Positions 1-5,034 of a DNA stretch of 5,034 nucleotides are shown in pieces. A program made the translations under genes and the position numbers. A model generated the notes under the pieces. It did not search any database and had not been told where the DNA came from. It was given only the letters and a program-made list of their open reading frames with translations. The stretch is from Prosthecobacter sp. (GTDB lineage Bacteria > Verrucomicrobiota > Verrucomicrobiia > Verrucomicrobiales > Verrucomicrobiaceae). The stretch is from NCBI GenBank assembly GCA_020216965.1, contig JAIWOJ010000221.1:1-5034 (forward strand), in the 5' to 3' direction. How positions within the stretch are numbered: the stretch's first letter is position 1; every line of letters begins with the position of its first letter.

Positions 1-515
1 CGATGCAGGTTTTTGAATTTACGCAGTTGGTCAAGGAGATACCAGCCCTGCCTGCCCACGAGAGGGGGGCTGCCAAAGGCCATCTCACCACTGGCATTGT
101 AACGGTGGCATTCCATGCAGCGCTCATAAAAAAGCTCCTGGCCACGGCGCACATCAGCTCCGGGGATCTCGCGTTCCTCAGGCACGACCAAGGGCAGCTT
201 TTCCACATGCCTGGCGATGCTCTCGATCTGATCAGCACTCAGAGATTTGGCGATGGCGGCCATCATGGCTCCTTGCGGATCCACAGAGGCATCATTGCCA
301 CGCCTGCCATCGTGAAAGTTGGTCAGTTGCGTCGTGACATACCAGGCTGGCTCATTGGCGATGGAGGGTGTTTTTAGCTCGGTTTTCCCCTGTCCTTTCT
401 CACCATGGCACTGGGCGCAGACTTTCTGAAACAATGCCTCTGCTCCATCTGCTGCATGGCCAAGTTTAGAGGATGACCATCCGATCAAGAAGATGAGTGT
501 GAGCCAAAGACGCAT
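1..515 (-). CDS. Secreted di-heme cytochrome c (3' end outside window)
   Basis: Periplasmic electron-carrier protein with two covalent heme c groups. The frame is open from the ATG at 515 (reverse strand) to the left edge, giving 171 complete residues with no stop seen. Residues 1-22 form a signal peptide: MRLWL start, hydrophobic core LTLIFLIGW, and a likely cleavage after GHAA. The first heme site is CAQCH at residues 33-37, in the context VCAQCHGEKGQG. The first domain runs to about residue 110; M84 or M85 in GAMMAAIAKSLS is the probable axial ligand. A second domain begins near G119, with heme site CMECH at 133-137 in the context GQELFYERCMECHRY. The repeated W-Y-x-x-x-Q-L element (W58 and W158) marks the duplication, as in cytochrome c4/c553-type proteins. 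The second axial Met would lie beyond the window. There is no Shine-Dalgarno before the ATG; I chose this start because it gives a clean signal peptide. The electron partner is unknown. It is transcribed divergently from gatC. A plus-strand reading frame over the same bases is a shadow. Confidence 0.93.
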   Translation of the reverse strand, partial: MRLWLTLIFLIGWSSSKLGHAADGAEALFQKVCAQCHGEKGQGKTELKTPSIANEPAWYVTTQLTNFHDGRRGNDASVDPQGAMMAAIAKSLSADQIESIARHVEKLPLVVPEEREIPGADVRRGQELFYERCMECHRYNASGEMAFGSPPLVGRQGWYLLDQLRKFKNLH

Positions 516-541
516 GAAACAATAGAGGGCAGAGTAACCGA

Positions 542-577
542 TTCCCTCTCTCAACGAAAGAATCCTGAAGGAGGGAA
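542..577. repeat. Inverted repeat TTCCCTC / GAGGGAA
   Basis: Perfect 7-base arms at 542-548 and 571-577 with a 22-base spacer. They lie 27-62 bases upstream of the cytochrome start codon. The position would suit an operator or a hairpin in the leader of the cytochrome mRNA. The arms are short and purine/pyrimidine-biased, so chance is possible, and no known regulator site is recognised. Confidence 0.3.
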
Positions 578-658
578 GTGCCTAGTTTGTTCAAATGCAC
601 GCTTCTTTTGCTCACTAGTCGATCTCTGAAAGTCTCTCTATACGGCACCGCACTCGAA

Positions 659-697
659 GAGCTACAGAAGACCCGGCCGAGACCGCTGGCCTAGCTC
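659..697 (+). other. Possible bulged hairpin upstream of gatC
   Basis: GAGCTA (659-664) can pair with TAGCTC (692-697). Stacked directly inside it, GGCC (675-678) can pair with GGCC (688-691) around a 9-base loop. The only interruption is a 10-base one-sided bulge (665-674). The structure sits 64 bases before the gatC ATG and has no T-run after it, so it is not a normal terminator. It may be a leader structure or chance. Confidence 0.22.
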
Positions 698-761
698 AAG
701 CGACACCTGCGCGGACATCGCCCCTTGCTTCCTGGGTGCATCACGATACTAGGGCACACGC

Positions 762-1046
762 ATGTCCGCACCCAAGATCGATATTCACCATGTGGCAAAA
801 CTTGCCCGCCTTGCGCTTACTGAGCAGGAGGCGGAGCATTTTCATGCACAGCTCACGAGTATTCTCTCCCATTTGGATCAAATCAGCAGCCATTCTTTGG
901 ATGCAGAGCCGAGCGCCCATCCGACTCCGGTCTATGATGTGATGCGTCCAGACCAGCCCCAACTTGGCTTGACCCAGGATGAAGCTCTGATGAATGCCCC
1001 CCGGCGTGTGATGGATCAATTTCACATTCCCAAGGTTGTGGAGTGA
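762..1046 (+). CDS. gatC: Asp/Glu-tRNA amidotransferase subunit C
   Basis: Small subunit of the cytoplasmic GatCAB complex, which converts misacylated Glu-tRNA-Gln and/or Asp-tRNA-Asn to Gln-tRNA-Gln or Asn-tRNA-Asn. GatC wraps around GatA and GatB and stabilises them; it has no catalytic residues. The 94-residue length is normal for the family. Family hallmarks are the N-terminal helix with VAKLARLALTEQEAEHF (residues 10-26), the LTSILSHLDQI segment, the MRPDQP turn where most members have LRxD, and the C-terminal block NAPRRVMDQFHIPKVVE. The start ATG at 762 has only a weak AGGG (751-754) seven bases upstream. gatA follows after 44 bp on the same strand, so the two are almost certainly cotranscribed. 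Confidence 0.96.
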   Translation: MSAPKIDIHHVAKLARLALTEQEAEHFHAQLTSILSHLDQISSHSLDAEPSAHPTPVYDVMRPDQPQLGLTQDEALMNAPRRVMDQFHIPKVVE

Positions 1047-1090
1047 TTTAGCCCCTCTGCCTGCCTACCCGTTCTTGTTTCCCAGTTCTC

Positions 1091-2536
1091 ATGTCCCTCG
1101 CTACCTCCACGATCACCGATCTACGCCAGAAGCTCACCTCAAGGGAAATTACCTCGCGAGATGTTTTGGAAGATTTGGCACGGGTCATTGAGCAAAAGAA
1201 TCCCGATTTAGGTGCCTATCTCGGTTGGGATTTGGAAAAGGCGCTGGCAGAGGCGGAAAGCGTTGATTTGACCCTGCCCCTGGGGGGTATCCCCATCGGG
1301 ATTAAAGACAATATCAATGTGCTGGGAGAGCCCTGCAGTTGCGGCTCAAGGATGCTGGCGGGAACCTACCGCGCGCCCTACGATGCGGGGGCGATCTCAA
1401 ATCTGCGTAAGGCTGGTGTCGTGCCCTTTGGACGGCTGAACATGGACGAGTTTGCGATGGGCTCTTCCACGGAAAACTCAGCCCTCGCTCTAACGCGCAA
1501 TCCGCATGATCTCAGCCGTATTCCTGGTGGCTCAAGCGGCGGCAGTGCGGCAGCCGTGGCAGGGGGGATCGCCATCGCCACGCTGGGGTCTGACACAGGT
1601 GGATCCATCCGCCAGCCAGCGGCCCTTTGTGGCTGTGTGGGCCTAAAACCTACCTACGGGCGTGTCTCGCGTTATGGCTTGGTGGCCTTTGCGTCCTCGC
1701 TAGATCAGATCGGTCCCCTGACGAAGACCGTGGCGGACTCTGCTCTTTTGCTCAATAGCCTCTGCGGCAAGGATGAGCGGGATTCGACAAGCCTGAGCAT
1801 CCCGGTGCCAGATTTCACCGCTGCTCTGGGGCGTGACATCAAAGGTCTGCGTATCGGTTTGCCGAGAGAATATTTCATCTCTGGCATCCACGCCGGTGTC
1901 TCCGCCGCTGTGAATGGAGCGGTGAAGAAATTGGAATCCCTAGGTGCCATTCCTGTGGAAATATCCTTACCGCATACAGATCTAGGGGTCAGTACCTACT
2001 ACATCATCGCCCCCGCAGAGGCCTCCGCAAATCTGGCCCGCTTTGATGGCGTGCGTTACGGCCACCGCAGTGCTGCTGCCACGGACCTTCTCGAACATTA
2101 CATGATGACGCGAGAAGAGGGCTTTGGCCCTGAGGTGAAGCGTCGCATTCTACTCGGCACTTACGTCTTGAGCAGTGGTTATTACGATGCCTATTACCTG
2201 AAAGCGCAGCGTGCTCGCACGCTCATCCGGCAAGATTTCGAGGCTGCCTTTGCTGCAGTTGACATCATCGTCAGCCCGACAAGCCCAGCCCCTGCTCATA
2301 AACTCGGTGAGTTGAAGGATAACCCCCTCGCCGCTTACCTTGAGGACGTTTTCACGATCCCAGTGAACCTCGCGGGCCTACCCGCCATCAGCCTCCCCTG
2401 CGGCAGCGTGCAGGCAGAAGGCGCGTCATTGCCAGTCGGCATCCAGCTCATCAGCAAGCCGCTTGATGAAATGACGCTGCTGCGCGTGGCGGATGCTCTT
2501 GAGCATGCCTTAGATCAGACATCTGGCCCCGTTTAG
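1091..2536 (+). CDS. gatA: Asp/Glu-tRNA amidotransferase subunit A (amidase)
   Basis: Glutaminase subunit of GatCAB: it hydrolyses glutamine and sends the ammonia to the GatB site for amidation of the tRNA-bound Glu or Asp. The 481-residue length is typical of GatA. The amidase-signature Ser-cisSer-Lys triad is intact: K72 in GIPIGIKDNINV, cis-Ser S148 in IPGGSSGGSAAA, and nucleophile S172 in GSDTGGSIRQPAA. The 24-residue spacing of the two serines matches the family. Further GatA-specific blocks are NMDEFAMGSSTENS (117-130), LKPTYGRVSRYGLVAFASSLDQIGP just after the signature, and the C-terminal PVGIQLISKPLDE substrate-pocket segment. No Shine-Dalgarno precedes the ATG; the 20 bases upstream are pyrimidine-rich. 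The start is supported by the family N-terminus of helix-forming residues before the first conserved block. The next plus-strand gene is unrelated to tRNA amidation, so gatB is not immediately downstream. Confidence 0.98.
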   Translation: MSLATSTITDLRQKLTSREITSRDVLEDLARVIEQKNPDLGAYLGWDLEKALAEAESVDLTLPLGGIPIGIKDNINVLGEPCSCGSRMLAGTYRAPYDAGAISNLRKAGVVPFGRLNMDEFAMGSSTENSALALTRNPHDLSRIPGGSSGGSAAAVAGGIAIATLGSDTGGSIRQPAALCGCVGLKPTYGRVSRYGLVAFASSLDQIGPLTKTVADSALLLNSLCGKDERDSTSLSIPVPDFTAALGRDIKGLRIGLPREYFISGIHAGVSAAVNGAVKKLESLGAIPVEISLPHTDLGVSTYYIIAPAEASANLARFDGVRYGHRSAAATDLLEHYMMTREEGFGPEVKRRILLGTYVLSSGYYDAYYLKAQRARTLIRQDFEAAFAAVDIIVSPTSPAPAHKLGELKDNPLAAYLEDVFTIPVNLAGLPAISLPCGSVQAEGASLPVGIQLISKPLDEMTLLRVADALEHALDQTSGPV

Positions 2537-2602
2537 CCGGGCAGGGCAGGGGGCTGTAGCAGATTGGAGAATTCCTTGCACTCAAGAATCTCGGCAGATA
2601 GA

Positions 2603-2616
2603 TCCTTATCCTTATC
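2603..2616 (+). repeat. TCCTTA tandem repeat abutting ThuA start
   Basis: The 6-base unit TCCTTA occurs twice in a row and is followed by TC, ending directly at the ATG at 2617. It occupies the place where a Shine-Dalgarno would be and contains no GGAG-like sequence. It may be a pyrimidine-rich translation signal of the S1-dependent type, or simply a short chance repeat. Confidence 0.35.
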
Positions 2617-3510
2617 ATGCACCAGCTATCCATCGCCATCCTCATCAGTCTCCTCAGTTTGAGCCATGCAGCGGATCCCCTCCGCGTGCTCATTGTGGAT
2701 GGGCAAAACAATCATAAGTGGGAATTTACCACCCCGGTATTGAAGCACGCCTTAGCGCAGTCGGGTGCGTTTGAGGTGACCGTGACGACCACCCCTCCCA
2801 AGGGAGCCCCAAGCACTGCCTGGGATGCCTGGCGGCCTGTGTTTCGCGACTACGCGGTGGTGGTGAGTAACTACAACGGCGAGCCCTGGCCAGAAGCTGT
2901 GCGCGCCGATTTTGAAGCCTATGTGCAGGGCGGGGGAGGCTTTGTCTCCGTCCATGCAGCCAATAACTCCTTCCCTGAATGGCAAGCATACAATGAAATG
3001 ATCGGTGTCGGCGGCTGGGGTGGTCGTAGCGAAAAATCCGGCCCGTGGCTCTATGTGAAAGATGGGAAGCTTTTTCGTGACACGCGGGCGGGCCCTGGTG
3101 GCGCGCATGGCCCCCAGCATGAGTTTGTCGTCGAAATGCAGGATCTCGAGCATCCCATCACCCGTGGTTTTCCCAGCCGTTGGCTGCACTGCAAGGATGA
3201 ACTCTACAGCCGCCTCCGCGGTCCAGCACAGCACATCCAGATCCTCGCGACGGCGAAGTCAGACCTGACCGGCGAGCAAGAGCCCAACTTGATGGTCATT
3301 CAATACGGACAGGGCAGGGTAGTCCACACCACTCTCGGCCATGCCGATTACTCCATGCTTGACCGTGGCTTTTACGAGATTCTGGAGCGGGGCACGGAGT
3401 GGGCGGCCACGGGCAAAGTGGAACTCACCGCAGCCATTCCAGCGGACTTTCCCACCGAGGAAAAGACCTCGCCTGTGGCCCTGGAAGGACATCCTAAGCA
3501 GGCCAAATGA
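2617..3510 (+). CDS. Secreted ThuA-like domain protein
   Basis: ThuA-like family protein (Pfam ThuA, class I glutamine amidotransferase-like fold). ThuA was named from trehalose utilisation in rhizobia, but secreted homologues in Planctomycetota and Verrucomicrobiota have no settled reaction; a role in sugar metabolism is inference. Of 297 residues, 1-19 form a signal peptide (SIAILISLLSLSHAA, cleavage near A18/A19), so the mature protein is exported. The domain covers about residues 22-268: a first strand RVLIVDGQNNHKW, then DYAVVVSNYNGEPWP, GGGGFVSVHAANNSFPEW (106-122), GVGGWGGRS (130-138), HGPQHEFVV (164-172), LEHPITRGFP (177-186), DELYSRL (194-200), and GQGRVVHTTLGH (231-242). Conserved H113, H164, H168, H179 and H242 with the DELY acid could bind metal or substrate. 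The last 30 residues are Pro/Glu/Lys-rich and probably disordered. The start lacks a Shine-Dalgarno and was chosen for the signal peptide. The gene is 80 bp after gatA and convergent with the next gene, 23 bp away. Confidence 0.92.
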   Translation: MHQLSIAILISLLSLSHAADPLRVLIVDGQNNHKWEFTTPVLKHALAQSGAFEVTVTTTPPKGAPSTAWDAWRPVFRDYAVVVSNYNGEPWPEAVRADFEAYVQGGGGFVSVHAANNSFPEWQAYNEMIGVGGWGGRSEKSGPWLYVKDGKLFRDTRAGPGGAHGPQHEFVVEMQDLEHPITRGFPSRWLHCKDELYSRLRGPAQHIQILATAKSDLTGEQEPNLMVIQYGQGRVVHTTLGHADYSMLDRGFYEILERGTEWAATGKVELTAAIPADFPTEEKTSPVALEGHPKQAK

Positions 3511-3533
3511 ATCCGCCAATGGCTAAGGGTCTC

Positions 3534-4364
3534 TCAGTCCGCAGTCTTGCTACGCTGAAGGCGGCGGATGATTTTTTTCACCTCATGCGCGCGGCGTAGG
3601 TGCAGAAAACGTACCTCGACCCCAGCGGTGCTGGCAGAGGAGATATCGAGCGTGCCAAGCCCCAGAAGCCCGCTCAGCCCCTTTTCCGTCACGTCGAGGC
3701 TGCGAATATCACAGATGCGCACCTCCTTAGAACTTCGGCCCAAGATACCCCAAACATGCTCCACGCGCTCATCCGTGACCACATAGTCGTGAGATCGCCT
3801 AGCGATGGAGGTAGCAATCAGGACGGCAATGCCGCACAAGGCCGCCACGATAGCCCAGCCCTCATCTTCAGGCTGCAACCCTACCGCTGCCGAAAAAAGC
3901 GCGAGCGCCAAACTGAGAGGTTTCCCGTAGGAAAGCCACGAGGGGTGGGCCATGTAAAAGACACGCTCTCCGTCTCCCGTGAGGGGGAGTTCTTCTTCGT
4001 CCTCCAGATTTTCATCCGGTGCAGGCTCTTGCGCGCTAGCTTCAGGGACTGTTTCTTCAGCAGGCACAATATCTGATTCATCCTCTGTGGCAAAAGTCAG
4101 TTCTTCGGGCGGAGGTTCAGGCTCGCTAGGCGGCGGGAGATCCGCACGAAATTCCCGATAGGAGGGTCTGTCTAAGCGCGATGCACGCCTCGGGCGGGGC
4201 GGTGCCATGCCGCTGATGACCTCACCCACTGTATGATCGCGGCTGGTGTGGATGTCTGTGCATAGCTCCCCCCGACTGATGGAACCACGGTCCACGAGAA
4301 GGTAGAGATCCTGCCTGGACAAAAGTCCTGGAAAAGCGGGATGATTGTGCAACAGATAGCGCAT
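3534..4364 (-). CDS. Membrane PH-domain protein with GYF-like N-terminus
   Basis: Predicted inner-membrane protein of 276 residues; function unknown. Residues 1-53 resemble the bacterial GYF_2-like module (YLLHNH..FPGLLSRQDLYLLVDRGSISRGELCTD, then HTVGEVISGM), a small probable protein-binding domain; this match is by pattern only. Residues 54-130 form a low-complexity linker, first basic (PRPRRASR) and then acidic and proline-rich (SEPEPPPEE, then ENLEDEEELP). Two hydrophobic segments at about 148-163 and 170-187 are joined by a short acidic turn (QPEDEG), giving a helical hairpin with both ends on the same side, probably cytoplasmic. Residues 191-270 match the bacterial PH domain (bPH_2, YdbS/YdbT-like): DYVVTDERVEHVWGILGR, then EVRICDIRSLDVTEKGLSGLL, LGTLDISSAS and VRFLHLRRAHEVKKIIRRL. 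The ATG has an AAGG directly against it with no spacer, so it is not a normal ribosome site, but no better start is visible. It follows the ybjN-like gene by 70 bp on the same strand. Confidence 0.85.
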   Translation of the reverse strand: MRYLLHNHPAFPGLLSRQDLYLLVDRGSISRGELCTDIHTSRDHTVGEVISGMAPPRPRRASRLDRPSYREFRADLPPPSEPEPPPEELTFATEDESDIVPAEETVPEASAQEPAPDENLEDEEELPLTGDGERVFYMAHPSWLSYGKPLSLALALFSAAVGLQPEDEGWAIVAALCGIAVLIATSIARRSHDYVVTDERVEHVWGILGRSSKEVRICDIRSLDVTEKGLSGLLGLGTLDISSASTAGVEVRFLHLRRAHEVKKIIRRLQRSKTAD

Positions 4365-4434
4365 CCTTCAGAGGGTCCGATTCGCAGCAAAAGCCGTGGG
4401 GCAAAGCCCATCAGGAGAGGATGCAGCCAGCTTG

Positions 4435-4941
4435 TCAAGAAGCGGCCATGGTCTCTGGCGGCGGGGGCAGGAGATCATGCCGCTGCATCAGGCGGGGAAT
4501 GTCCAGCAAAAGCAGCTCCCCTGTGGGAGTTCGGCAAATTTCTCCGAGAAAAGGCGTCAAACGGTCCACTTCGGCCACAGAGGTATGCACCAAACCGGCG
4601 ATGATCCGAGGGTCTGCCTGCCCGGCTGGGAAAATATTCGTCGTCCGGTACATCACGGTGCCGTGATCCCAATCGATCTCAAAATTCCCCACATTCAGCT
4701 CTTTGTTGGTGCGCATCAGCAGTTCACAGGCAGCCAAACGGTGGCTAGCTGGCACAGGAAACCCAGCGCGTGCTACCACGCTGACCACACCAGCCTCGTC
4801 ATACACCTGCACATGCAGCGGGACCTTGGTATGATGGGCCTCAAAATCAGCTTCTATGACCTCCAAACCACTCACCGGACGAAATGCCCAGCCCTGGGCG
4901 CGAAACGCGGAGAGGGTAGTGCTATAGAGCGCAGATGGCAT
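4435..4941 (-). CDS. YbjN-family protein
   Basis: A 168-residue soluble, cytoplasmic protein of the YbjN family, whose fold resembles type III secretion chaperones. In enterobacteria YbjN influences motility, biofilm and stress responses; the molecular role is not settled, so no specific function is given here. Supporting features are the N-terminal helix with AFRAQGWAFRPVSGLEVIEADF (residues 12-33), strands HVQVYDEAGVVSVVARAGFPVP (43-64), the helix RLAACELLMRTNKELNVGNFEIDWDHGTVMYRT (68-100), whose N-x-x-L-N-x-G-x-F-E-I-D-x-x-x-G-x-V-x-Y-R pattern is the clearest family hallmark, and a C-terminal helix before position 140. The tail LPPPPETMAAS looks disordered. The ATG has AGGA directly against it, too close for a standard ribosome site; no upstream in-frame start is evident. 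It lies 55 bp downstream of the tRNA and 70 bp upstream of the PH-domain gene, all on the minus strand. Confidence 0.85.
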   Translation of the reverse strand: MPSALYSTTLSAFRAQGWAFRPVSGLEVIEADFEAHHTKVPLHVQVYDEAGVVSVVARAGFPVPASHRLAACELLMRTNKELNVGNFEIDWDHGTVMYRTTNIFPAGQADPRIIAGLVHTSVAEVDRLTPFLGEICRTPTGELLLLDIPRLMQRHDLLPPPPETMAAS

Positions 4942-4964
4942 TCCTAAATGACGCTGATGGAGGA

Positions 4965-4982
4965 CGGCTGCGACCGCTACCG
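4965..4982 (-). other. Short hairpin downstream of the tRNA
   Basis: On the minus strand, CGGTAGC and GCAGCCG can pair around a GGTC loop, with one A-A mismatch and one T-G pair. It starts 14 bases after the tRNA CCA end. There is no T-run after it, so it is a poor intrinsic terminator. It could be a processing or pausing hairpin between the tRNA and the ybjN-like gene, or chance. Confidence 0.25.
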
Positions 4983-4996
4983 AAGATTCAGAAGAG

Positions 4997-5034
4997 TGGT
5001 CGGGACGGCGAGATTCGAACTCACGACTTCTTGC
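4997..5034 (-). tRNA. tRNA-Pro, 3' part (5' part outside window)
   Basis: Read on the minus strand, the window edge cuts the gene exactly at the 3' strand of the anticodon stem (GCAAG, 5034-5030). Then follow a 5-base variable region (AAGTC), a T-arm of GTGAG / TTCGAAT / CTCGC (one T-G pair), the acceptor 3' strand CGTCCCG, discriminator A (5000) and an encoded CCA (4999-4997). The TTCGAAT loop is the universal T-loop. G72, which implies a C1-G72 pair, together with A73 is the identity signature of bacterial tRNA-Pro and is rare elsewhere, so Pro is the best assignment. The anticodon lies outside the window, so the isoacceptor cannot be read, though GCAAG fits a CUUGC anticodon stem common in tRNA-Pro. 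Confidence 0.9.

Larger units (their letters stand above)
516..761. other. Divergent intergenic region, no gene seen
   Basis: These 246 bp separate the minus-strand cytochrome gene from plus-strand gatC and must hold the start signals for both, unless either is read from further away. I find no convincing sigma70 promoter in either direction. The best plus-strand candidate is TTGCTT at 725-730 with GATACT at 745-750, but the 14-base spacer is too short. Two imperfect inverted repeats are listed separately. Short minus-strand reading frames here show no family resemblance and are not called. Confidence 0.7.

Noticed and set aside
3..377. Plus-strand open frame of 124 codons at the left edge
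   Set aside because: It lies in the complementary codon register of the di-heme cytochrome gene. The minus strand gives a signal peptide and two CxxCH sites, while the plus-strand translation has no family resemblance.
2576..2604. Possible promoter before the ThuA gene (TTGCAC, 17 bases, TAGATC)
   Set aside because: The -35-like box is acceptable but the -10-like box matches the consensus poorly, so chance is as likely as function.
2752..3234. Minus-strand open frame of 160 codons
   Set aside because: It is antisense to the ThuA-like gene, which has a clear signal peptide and conserved domain blocks on the plus strand.
3511..3533. Bidirectional terminator between the convergent ThuA and PH-domain genes
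   Set aside because: The 23-bp gap contains no stem of useful length and no T-run on either strand.
3600..4076. Plus-strand open frame of 158 codons
   Set aside because: It is antisense to the PH-domain gene, and its translation shows no recognisable domain or start signal.
4392..4415. Small GGGC-TTT-GCCC hairpin (minus strand) between the ybjN-like and PH-domain genes as a terminator
   Set aside because: The stem has only four pairs and no T-run follows directly, so it does not support an intrinsic terminator.
4396..4947. Plus-strand open frame of 183 codons across the right side
   Set aside because: It is antisense to the ybjN-like gene, whose minus-strand product shows the family pattern. 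The plus-strand product looks like random composition.

Overview
The window looks like ordinary chromosomal sequence from a Gram-negative bacterium. Verrucomicrobiota (Prosthecobacter/Verrucomicrobium-like) is my best guess. The guess rests on inference: moderate GC, a secreted ThuA-like protein of the kind common in the Planctomycetota-Verrucomicrobiota group, a periplasmic di-heme cytochrome, a YbjN protein next to a membrane PH-domain protein, and start codons that mostly lack a well-spaced Shine-Dalgarno. No mobile element, CRISPR array, rRNA or plasmid/phage gene is visible.

Layout. (1) Positions 1-515, minus strand: the N-terminal part of a secreted di-heme cytochrome c. It runs off the left edge and is open in frame from its ATG to the window end. 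(2) 516-761: a 246-bp divergent intergenic region with two imperfect inverted repeats and no convincing promoter. (3) 762-2536, plus strand: gatC and gatA, 44 bp apart, encoding two subunits of the tRNA-dependent amidotransferase GatCAB. gatB is not next to them. (4) 2617-3510, plus strand: a secreted ThuA-like protein with a signal peptide. (5) 3534-4364, minus strand, convergent with the ThuA gene: a membrane protein with a GYF-like N-terminus, an acidic proline-rich linker, two membrane helices and a bacterial PH domain. (6) 4435-4941, minus strand: a YbjN-family protein. (7) 4997-5034, minus strand: the 3' part of a tRNA, most likely tRNA-Pro, with a genome-encoded CCA.

How the parts relate. 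gatC and gatA form an obvious functional pair (transamidation of misacylated Glu-tRNA-Gln and/or Asp-tRNA-Asn). The minus-strand series tRNA-Pro, ybjN-like, PH-domain gene is co-directional with short gaps (55 and 70 bp) and could share transcription, but no functional link is proven. The cytochrome and the ThuA-like protein are both exported and otherwise unrelated to their neighbours as far as can be seen.

No clearly new biological system is evident. The points most worth a second look are the GYF-like/linker/PH architecture and its pairing with YbjN, the lack of normal Shine-Dalgarno signals with pyrimidine-rich tracts before several starts, and the separation of gatB from gatCA.
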